Made by a program: the position numbers and the translations under genes
From: Candidatus Acetothermia bacterium JdFR-50
GTDB taxonomy: Bacteria; Bipolaricaulota; Bipolaricaulia; Bipolaricaulales; Bipolaricaulaceae
NCBI GenBank assembly: GCA_002010365.1
Contig: MTNL01000226.1
Span: 1 to 5,826, forward strand
Direction of reading: 5' to 3'
DNA length: 5,826 nucleotides
Notes under the pieces: generated by a model
Database searches by the model: none
What the model was told of the DNA's origin: nothing
Seen by the model: only the letters and a program-made list of their open reading frames with translations
In this document: in pieces, positions 1 through 5,202 of the stretch
Numbering within the stretch: the first letter of the stretch is position 1
Layout: every line of letters begins with the position of its first letter

Positions 1-693
1 GTCTGGGCCGATGAGGCGGTGCGGGACATCCCCGCGGCCGTGGTAGGAGGGAACCGGGAGGGATATCACTACATCGGAGCGAAGGCGGAGCGGGACTTCC
101 GCGTGGACAGGTACCTGGATCTACATCGCGTTCGAGAAGGGGATCCCTGTGGCCGCTGTGGTGCCTCACTGCGGTTGTGTCGGGGATTTAGCATGGGCTG
201 GATGTTCCAGCTGGGAACCGAGCGGTCCGAAGCCCTGGAAGCCACCTTTCTGGACAAGGACAGGAAAAAGAAGCTCATCATCATGGGACATTATGGGATC
301 GATCTCTCGAGGCTTCTGGGGGCGGTGATCGAGCAACACCACGATGAGGAGGGCATCATCTGGCCGGTGGAGATTGCACCCTTCCACGTGGTGGTAACGG
401 TGCTGCGCCCGGATATCCCGGACCAGCTGGAGTTCGCCACAGGGCTGGCCGAAGCGTTGGCTCGGGCAGGGTTCGAAGTCCTGGTGGACGATCGGGACCG
501 TTCTCCGGGAGAGAAGTTCCACGATGCCAAGCTCATTGGGATCCCGGTGATGCTGGTGGTTGGGCCCAAGGCGCTGAAACGCGGCGAGGTGGAAGCTGAG
601 CGCCGGCGCGACGGGAGGAGGTCTTCCTTTCCCGCGGAGCCCGCCGCAGTGGTACTGGAGGTTCGGGAGCTTTTGCAGGGCGAATGCATTTGA
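1..693 (+). CDS. proS: Prolyl-tRNA synthetase, C-terminal part (5' truncated by window edge)
   Basis: Class II aminoacyl-tRNA synthetase that charges tRNA-Pro with proline in the cytoplasm. The frame is open from base 1, so the gene starts upstream; 230 residues are visible out of the roughly 570 usual for bacterial-type ProRS. The first ~45 residues look like the end of the editing insertion and its linker (GGNREGYHYIG). They are followed by GDPCGRCG (C50, C53), the catalytic-core strand with FQLGT (about 69-73), motif 3 ending in SR (R104), the stretch EQHHDEEGIIWP, and an anticodon-binding domain (about 126-225) with the family segment LIGIP and VVGPKAL. The order and motifs are diagnostic of bacterial ProRS. 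Oddities: the usual GHIFQLG reads GWMFQLG, and motif 3 usually reads GCYGIGVSR but here is GHYGIDLSR. The GTG at 19 is internal, not the start. The TGA stop overlaps the -35 box of the next promoter, and no terminator hairpin with a T-run follows. Confidence 0.96.
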   Translation, partial: VWADEAVRDIPAAVVGGNREGYHYIGAKAERDFRVDRYLDLHRVREGDPCGRCGASLRLCRGFSMGWMFQLGTERSEALEATFLDKDRKKKLIIMGHYGIDLSRLLGAVIEQHHDEEGIIWPVEIAPFHVVVTVLRPDIPDQLEFATGLAEALARAGFEVLVDDRDRSPGEKFHDAKLIGIPVMLVVGPKALKRGEVEAERRRDGRRSSFPAEPAAVVLEVRELLQGECI

Positions 694-718
694 CTCAGGC
701 TTCCCCAAAAGCTATACT
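690..718 (+). promoter_or_regulatory. Sigma70-type promoter for the glycosyltransferase-rpiB-rho operon
   Basis: TTGACT at 690-695 and TATACT at 713-718 are each 5/6 matches to the housekeeping -35 and -10 consensus, separated by exactly 17 bp. Transcription would be expected to begin near 724-727, giving a leader of only about 20-25 nt that carries AGGAGA (734-739) eight bases before the ATG at 748. The -35 box contains the proS stop codon. A 5-bp inverted repeat (CCCCA 703-707, TGGGG 718-722) flanks most of the -10 box and could be an operator or chance. Promoter activity is inferred from sequence only. Confidence 0.78.
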
Positions 719-747
719 GGGGTTGTCGGTCCTAGGAGAAAATCCCC

Positions 748-1386
748 ATGCGAGTTTCGGCAATCATCCCGGCCTTCAATGAGGCCGACCGTATTGGAAA
801 GGTCCTCGAACCCCTGAAGAAAGTTTCCGAGGTGGAAGAGATCATCGTCGTGGACGATGGCTCCTCCGATGATACTGCGGATGTGGCCCGGAGATACGGG
901 GTCAGGGTAATTCAGCTGCCGCAAAACAAGGGGAAGGCCTTGGCGTTGGACGCCGGGGTCAAAGTAGCCAAGAACGAGCTCCTCCTCTTTCTAGATGCCG
1001 ATCTTGTGGGGCTGCGGCCGGAGCACGTCAAAAAGCTCCTCGATGCCTATGCAGAGGGAGGAGCGGATATCGTGATCGGGATTTTCAAGGAAGGCCGTGC
1101 GGCAACCGATCTTTCCATGAAGATCGCCCCCTTCCTCTCGGGACAGCGGGTATTGCATCGGCGTGTTTGGGAGCGGGCTCGGAAGGTTTTGGACGAGGAG
1201 ACGTCCTTTGGGGCCGAGATCGCCCTCACCAAGGCCGCCTTGAAGGAAGGATGGAAACACCGCCGGGTCACCCTGGAAGGGGTTTCCCACGTGCGCAAGG
1301 AGGAAAAGCACGGTTTCTGGGAGGGGTTTAAGCACCGGCTCGCTATGTACCGTGATATTCTGCGCACCATCTTCAGAAGGCTGTGA
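748..1386 (+). CDS. Family 2 glycosyltransferase (GT-A fold), acceptor unknown
   Basis: Predicted to transfer a sugar from a nucleotide-sugar donor to an unidentified acceptor. The 212-residue protein begins with the GT2 signature: VSAIIPAFNEADRIG (3-17), then IIVVDDGSSDDT (32-43), NKGKALALDAG (60-70) and FLDADL (81-86), whose D83-A-D85 is the metal- and nucleotide-binding DXD equivalent. A later PFLSGQRVLHR segment (128-138) is the acceptor-side SGQR-type motif seen in many GT2 enzymes. No signal peptide or membrane segment is apparent, so it is likely cytosolic or peripheral; the basic C-terminus (FKHRLAMYRDILRTIFRRL) could contact a membrane. It resembles the short dolichol-phosphate-mannose-synthase-like and glucosyl-3-phosphoglycerate-synthase-like group, but 212 residues is short for the latter, so I give no symbol. 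The ATG is chosen because of the AGGAGA site just upstream and the downstream position of the -10 box. It is the first gene after the promoter, 16 nt before rpiB. Confidence 0.9.
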   Translation: MRVSAIIPAFNEADRIGKVLEPLKKVSEVEEIIVVDDGSSDDTADVARRYGVRVIQLPQNKGKALALDAGVKVAKNELLLFLDADLVGLRPEHVKKLLDAYAEGGADIVIGIFKEGRAATDLSMKIAPFLSGQRVLHRRVWERARKVLDEETSFGAEIALTKAALKEGWKHRRVTLEGVSHVRKEEKHGFWEGFKHRLAMYRDILRTIFRRL

Positions 1387-1391
1387 GGGAC

Positions 1392-1405
1392 GAGGTGATA
1401 AGGTG
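1392..1405 (+). promoter_or_regulatory. Ribosome binding site deciding the rpiB GTG start
   Basis: GAGGTGA (1392-1398) is a full match to the end of the anti-Shine-Dalgarno complement and lies four bases before GTG 1403-1405. This start gives the canonical RpiB N-terminus (M/V-RIAIGADHAG). An in-frame ATG at 1352 would overlap the glycosyltransferase and add 17 unrelated residues, so it is not used. Confidence 0.85.
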
Positions 1406-1849
1406 AGGATAGCCATCGGCGCGGATCACGCCGGCTTCCAGCTCAAGGAAGCGCTGCTCAAGGGTGTGTTGGCTGCCCACGAGGTACTGGACCTCGGTAC
1501 CCATTCTCCTCGGGAGCCCACCGATTATCCCCGGTATGCCTTCGCCGTGGCGGAGGCGGTGGCCAAAGGGAAGGCGGAATACGGGATCCTGATCTGTGGG
1601 ACTGGGATCGGAATGTCCATGGCCGCTTCCCAAGTCCCCGGGATCAGGGCCGCCAACTGCGTAAACGTGTACATGGCTCGTATGGCCAGGGCCCATAACG
1701 ACGCCAACGTCCTTTGCCTCGGAGGGCGGGTCATAGGGGTCGGGCTGGCGGAGGAAATCGTGCGTGTCTTCCTTTCCACCCCGTTCGAGGGGGGACGCCA
1801 TGCCCGACGTCTGCAGCTCATCTTTCAGGGACCCCACAGGAGGGGGTGA
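1403..1849 (+). CDS. rpiB: Ribose-5-phosphate isomerase B (RpiB/LacA family)
   Basis: Interconverts ribose 5-phosphate and ribulose 5-phosphate in the non-oxidative pentose phosphate pathway. The 148-residue length is normal for the family. Visible motifs: IAIGADHAGF (3-12; D8 and H9 at the active site), ICGTGIGMSMA (64-74) with C65 as the probable catalytic cysteine (equivalent to E. coli Cys66, rather than the Glu of the mycobacterial type), AHNDANVLCLGGR (97-109; H98 for ring opening), and FLSTPFEGGRHARR (123-136), with R132 and R136 likely binding the phosphate. All key residues are present, so the enzyme should be active. The last dozen residues (LQLIFQGPHRRG) extend past the usual family end, and the DNA encoding them doubles as the rho ribosome binding site. 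The stop TGA shares one base with the rho ATG. An allose-6-phosphate or galactose-6-phosphate isomerase role is less likely, as no allose or lactose genes are near. Confidence 0.95.
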   Translation: MRIAIGADHAGFQLKEALLKGVLAAHEVLDLGTHSPREPTDYPRYAFAVAEAVAKGKAEYGILICGTGIGMSMAASQVPGIRAANCVNVYMARMARAHNDANVLCLGGRVIGVGLAEEIVRVFLSTPFEGGRHARRLQLIFQGPHRRG

Positions 1850-1851
1850 TG
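1838..1851 (+). promoter_or_regulatory. rho ribosome binding site and rpiB stop/rho start overlap
   Basis: AGGAGG (1838-1843) lies five bases before ATG 1849-1851, and the rpiB stop and rho start share one base (TGATG). This strong site fixes the rho start at 1849 instead of the in-frame upstream ATG/GTG codons inside rpiB. It also makes translational coupling of rho to rpiB likely. Confidence 0.88.
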
Positions 1852-3111
1852 GGAGTGGAACTGACGGAGATCCGCAATAAGCCCATCGATGAGCTCGCGG
1901 AGCTCGCCAAGGAATTGGGGATCGACGGGACCAGCGAAATGGGCCTCTATGAGCTCCAGCTCGCGGTGGTGAAGGCCTTCGCCGAGCGGGAGGAGCTCTA
2001 CGCTGAGGGGGTCCTGGAGATCGTCACCTCCGACAATAACACGTTCTTCGGTTTCCTTCGGGATAAATCCTGTCTGCCTTCTCGCTACGACGTATATGTC
2101 TCCCCCTCCCAGATACGCCGCTTCAACTTGAAAAACGGAGATATCGTGCGGGGGCTCGTGCGTCCCCCAAAGAACGGGGAGAAATACTTCGCCCTGCTGC
2201 GGGTGGATGAGGTGGACGGCAAAGACCCCGAAGAGGTCCGGCGCCGTCGGGACTTCCACGAGCTAACCCCCCTACATCCCAACGAGCAGTACATCCTCGA
2301 GCACGACCCCGACGAGCTCTCCACTAGAATGATCGACCTCTTCGCCCCTATCGGAAAGGGGCAACGGGGTCTCATCGTCTCGCCCCCTAAGGCAGGAAAG
2401 ACCACCCTCCTCAAGCACATCGCCCAGGGGATCGAGGAGAATTATCCCGAGGTTAAACTCCTTATCCTGCTTGTGGCGGAACGCCCCGAGGAGGTCACCG
2501 ATTTCCGTCGCTCGGTGCGACGGGCCGAGGTGGTGGCCGCCACCTTCGACATGGAACCCCACCATCACACCCGGGTGGCGGAGCTCGTCACCGCCGAAGC
2601 GAAGCGCCTGGTGGAGGTGGGATATGACGTGGTGATCCTTATGGACTCCCTGACGCGCCTGGCCCGGGCTTACAACCTCTCCGTCACCCCTTCCGGAAAG
2701 CTCCTCTCCGGCGGCATCGATCCCACCGCGCTCTACAAGCCCAAGGAGTTCTTCGGAGCGGCGCGGAATATCGAAGAGGGTGGATCTCTCACCATTATCG
2801 CCACCGCCCTCATCGACACCGGTTCCCGCTTGGACCAGGTGGTGTTCGAGGAGTTCAAGGGGACAGGGAACATGGAGTTGGTGCTCAACCGGGATCTCGC
2901 CAACAAACGCATCTTCCCCGCCATTGACTTACTTCAGTCCGGGACGCGAAAAGAGGAACTACTCTTGGAGCCGGATGTCCTTCGCAAGGTCCATATCCTG
3001 CGGCAATTAATCGGTAACATGGAACCAGAACAGGCGCTGCTCTTCATCATGAGCAAGATGAAGCAGACCAAGGACAACAAGCAGTTCCTGGAGCTAATGA
3101 ACAGTGAGTAA
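1849..3111 (+). CDS. rho: Transcription termination factor Rho
   Basis: Hexameric RNA-dependent ATPase/translocase that ends transcription of untranslated RNA. The protein has 420 residues, against 419 in E. coli, with no large insertion. Domains: N-terminal helical Rho_N (about 5-48), the cold-shock-like primary RNA-binding domain (about 52-125) with FGFLR (67-71), DVYVSPSQIRRFNL (81-94) and EKYFALL (111-117), then the RecA-type ATPase domain. Walker A is SPPKAGKT (178-185; K184), the catalytic glutamate is E211 in ERPEEV, Walker B is VVILMDS (D266), the Q-loop region is SGKLLSGG (282-289), the R-loop region is KGTGN (337-341), and the arginine finger is R367 in SGTRKEE. It should be a functional ATPase. 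Unusual points: the normal DERPEEV reads AERPEEV (A210), F219 replaces the E. coli Met, and DMEPHHHTRVAE (234-245) replaces the usual DEPxxRHVQVAE. The gene sits inside an operon with no leader of its own and overlaps the next gene by 8 nt. Confidence 0.98.
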   Translation: MGVELTEIRNKPIDELAELAKELGIDGTSEMGLYELQLAVVKAFAEREELYAEGVLEIVTSDNNTFFGFLRDKSCLPSRYDVYVSPSQIRRFNLKNGDIVRGLVRPPKNGEKYFALLRVDEVDGKDPEEVRRRRDFHELTPLHPNEQYILEHDPDELSTRMIDLFAPIGKGQRGLIVSPPKAGKTTLLKHIAQGIEENYPEVKLLILLVAERPEEVTDFRRSVRRAEVVAATFDMEPHHHTRVAELVTAEAKRLVEVGYDVVILMDSLTRLARAYNLSVTPSGKLLSGGIDPTALYKPKEFFGAARNIEEGGSLTIIATALIDTGSRLDQVVFEEFKGTGNMELVLNRDLANKRIFPAIDLLQSGTRKEELLLEPDVLRKVHILRQLIGNMEPEQALLFIMSKMKQTKDNKQFLELMNSE

Positions 3112-3961
3112 AGAACTTCTGCTGATACTCTTGGCGCTGGTGCTGCTACCCTTGGCGGTGGCGAGCGTCCTTAATGCTCCCCCTATGGAACCGCCCCAGG
3201 GAGATCTCGGGGGGCCGGTGGGAATTTCTCCGGCCCAGGTCTTCGCCACTTACCGAGTACGGCCGGGAGATACCCTGGCGAGTATATCCCGCCGTTACGG
3301 GGTTCCCGTGGAATACTTGCAGGCTAGCAATGGGATCGCGGACCCCAAGCGTCTGCGGGCTGGGACGGTGATCCTCCTTCCCCGGGAGGGCGTCGTCCAC
3401 GTGGTGAAGGAGGGGCAGACCTTAGGGGACATCGCCGAAAGCTATGGGGTGAGTGAGCTGGAGATCATCGCGGCCAATGACCTGAACGGCCTCCCTCTCC
3501 CCGGAGATAAGCTGCTCATCCCTCATCCCGCCGAGATCCCATGGCTCGAGGCCTTGGAGCTGGGATGGCGGCCCGATTCGCTTTTCGTGTGGCCCCTTAA
3601 AGGTCGCCTCACCTCCTTATTCGGCCCCCGGGTCCACCCCATCTTCGGAACTCCGGATTTCCACACCGGAATAGATTTCGCCGTCCCCGAGGGGACTCCG
3701 GTCCATGCCGCTGCCGCGGGAAGGGTGAGCTTCGCCGGCGAACGGGGTGGTTACGGCCTCTTGGTGGTGGTGGAGCATCCCGGCGGTTTTTCCACTTATT
3801 ATGCCCACCTCTCGCGGATCCTGGCGGAAGAAGGGCAGTTCGTGGAGCAGGGTCAGGTGATCGCCCTGTCCGGAAACACGGGGCTCTCCACCGGGCCACA
3901 CCTCCATTTCGAAATCCGGCGCCATGGGAAACCCGTAGATCCGTTGTCGTGGCTTCCGTGA
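3104..3961 (+). CDS. Secreted LysM-LysM-M23 (LytM) peptidoglycan endopeptidase
   Basis: Predicted zinc metallopeptidase that cuts cross-link peptides in peptidoglycan outside the cytoplasmic membrane. An N-terminal hydrophobic run (residues 5-20, LLLILLALVLLPLAVA) is a signal peptide or anchor, with possible cleavage near AVA-S21. Two LysM glycan-binding repeats follow: YRVRPGDTL to ILLP (50-93) and VVKEGQTL to LLIP (100-140). The M23 domain runs from about 168 to 284 and contains FHTGIDF (H187, D191), YYAHLS (H235) and GPHLHFE (H266, H268). The full zinc and catalytic set is intact, so an active hydrolase is expected instead of a degenerate EnvC/NlpD-type activator. The total of 285 residues is typical for such fusions. 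The GTG start lies inside the rho 3' end (GTGAGTAA overlap), with GGAG (3090-3093) ten bases upstream. Position between rho and murA ties it to wall growth. NlpD-like is a fair label, but orthology is unproven. Confidence 0.93.
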   Translation: MSKELLLILLALVLLPLAVASVLNAPPMEPPQGDLGGPVGISPAQVFATYRVRPGDTLASISRRYGVPVEYLQASNGIADPKRLRAGTVILLPREGVVHVVKEGQTLGDIAESYGVSELEIIAANDLNGLPLPGDKLLIPHPAEIPWLEALELGWRPDSLFVWPLKGRLTSLFGPRVHPIFGTPDFHTGIDFAVPEGTPVHAAAAGRVSFAGERGGYGLLVVVEHPGGFSTYYAHLSRILAEEGQFVEQGQVIALSGNTGLSTGPHLHFEIRRHGKPVDPLSWLP

Positions 3962-5202
3962 TGGTGGTCCGCGGCGGGCGGCCCCTCTCCGGCCGGGTGG
4001 AGATCTCCGGGGCTAAGAACGCTACGCTGCCCGCTATCGTAGCTTCTTTGTTGGTCGATGCCCCTCTGGTGATCGCCCATGCTCCCAGACTTAGGGATGT
4101 GGAAACCCAGGTGTCTTTGGTGGAGTCCTTGGGCAAGCGGGTTCACTGGGAGGGAAGCACCATCCACATAAGCGGCGAGGCCGTGGCGGCGGAGGCCCCG
4201 GTGGAGATCGTCTCCCGGATGCGTGCCTCCTTCCTGTGTCTCGGGCCCCTCCTCGTGCGACTGGGGGAGGCTCACGTACCTCTCCCCGGCGGCTGCGTGA
4301 TCGGGACCAGGCCGGTGGACCTCCATCTCGAAGGCTTGCGGAAACTGGGGGCGGAGGTGGAGGTGCGGGAGGGGGTGGTCCACGCCCGAGGGAAACTCCA
4401 CGGAGGGCAGGTTTGGCTCCGCTACCCCTCGGTGGGGGCTACGGAACAGCTTTTGCTTGCAGGAGCCGCCATCGCTGAGGGGGTGGAGATCGTAAACCCT
4501 GCCCGAGAACCCGAGGTGATGGATCTTCTGCGTCTTCTCTCTTCCATGGGAGCCGAGATCTCCTTCTCCGAGGACCGGATCGTGATCCGTGGGGGCGAAC
4601 TCCGGGGTACCGAGCACCAGGTGATCCCCGACAGGATCGAAGCCGGAACCTATCTCCTCGCGGGAGCCATCACCGAGGGAGAGGTTACCGTTTCCGGGGT
4701 CCGCCCGGTGCACCTCACCGCCCTCACCGCGAAGCTCGAGGAAAGCGGGGCGGAGATCACGTCAAACGAGGAGATCGTCCGCTTGCGGGGGACGAAACCT
4801 TGGAGCGGGGTCGAGGTGGAGACTGCACCTTATCCGGGATTTCCCACGGATCTTCAGCCTCAGCTCACGGCTTATCTGGCGCTAGCTCAGGGAAGGAGTG
4901 TCATCTGGGAGCGGGTTTTCGAGTCCCGCTTCGGCCATGTGGGAGAGCTTCTGCGCATGGGGGCGAGAATCACCCTCCAGGGTCAGGCCATCCTCATCGA
5001 AGGGGTGGAGGAACTACGGGGAGCCGAGGTGCGGGCCACTGATATCCGCGCCGGCGCCGCGCTGGTGTTGGCAGGACTGGCCGCTCAAGGCGAGACGAGG
5101 ATACGGGGACTGGATCATCTTCGGCGGGGATATGAGAATATGGAGGCGAAGTTGGCCCAACTTGGGGCTGAGGTATGGGTAGAGGAAACCAGCGTTATCT
5201 GA
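3961..5202 (+). CDS. murA: UDP-N-acetylglucosamine 1-carboxyvinyltransferase (MurA)
   Basis: Transfers enolpyruvate from phosphoenolpyruvate to UDP-GlcNAc, the first committed step of peptidoglycan synthesis, in the cytosol. The 413 residues match the usual ~420. Motifs run in order: RGGRPLSGRVEISGAKNA (K19), SRMRASFLCLGPLL (85-98), the active-site loop PGGCVIGTRPVDLH (109-122) with C112, YPGFPTDLQPQ (291-301) with catalytic D297, ATDIRAGAALVLAGLA (359-374), and RRGYENMEAKL (388-398). C112 matches the E. coli Cys115 alkylated by fosfomycin, so by this residue the enzyme belongs to the sensitive type, not the Asp-bearing resistant one. The start ATG 3961 shares one base with the M23 stop (TGATG) and gives the normal N-terminus. 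GTG 3949 is an in-frame alternative that would add four residues (overlap 13 nt). Neither start has a recognisable Shine-Dalgarno site, so reinitiation after the M23 gene is likely. Confidence 0.97.
   Translation: MVVRGGRPLSGRVEISGAKNATLPAIVASLLVDAPLVIAHAPRLRDVETQVSLVESLGKRVHWEGSTIHISGEAVAAEAPVEIVSRMRASFLCLGPLLVRLGEAHVPLPGGCVIGTRPVDLHLEGLRKLGAEVEVREGVVHARGKLHGGQVWLRYPSVGATEQLLLAGAAIAEGVEIVNPAREPEVMDLLRLLSSMGAEISFSEDRIVIRGGELRGTEHQVIPDRIEAGTYLLAGAITEGEVTVSGVRPVHLTALTAKLEESGAEITSNEEIVRLRGTKPWSGVEVETAPYPGFPTDLQPQLTAYLALAQGRSVIWERVFESRFGHVGELLRMGARITLQGQAILIEGVEELRGAEVRATDIRAGAALVLAGLAAQGETRIRGLDHLRRGYENMEAKLAQLGAEVWVEETSVI

Noticed and set aside
19..21. GTG at 19 as a true proS start
   Set aside because: The frame is open to base 1 and the visible protein begins mid-domain, so this is an internal valine.
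166..708. 180-codon minus-strand open frame opposite proS
   Set aside because: It is a shadow of the ProRS reading frame with no family motif; its 5' end crosses the promoter for the downstream operon.
694..747. Intrinsic terminator after proS
   Set aside because: Only 5-bp pairings exist and no T-run follows; the interval is better explained by a promoter and leader.
1352..1402. Longer RpiB from ATG 1352
   Set aside because: It would overlap the glycosyltransferase and add residues foreign to the family; GTG 1403 has a good ribosome site and gives the canonical N-terminus.
1714..1848. N-terminally longer Rho starting inside rpiB
   Set aside because: The extra 45 residues translate rpiB out of frame; the AGGAGG site and the usual Rho N-terminus both point to ATG 1849.
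4236..4478. Gly/Arg-rich + strand frame inside murA
   Set aside because: Low-complexity alternate-frame translation of GC-rich murA codons, with no ribosome site or domain.
3853..4713. 286-codon open frame on the minus strand opposite the M23 gene and murA
   Set aside because: It lies entirely antisense to two well-supported genes, has no recognisable domain, and its His/Gly/Pro-rich composition is the expected complement of GC-rich coding DNA.
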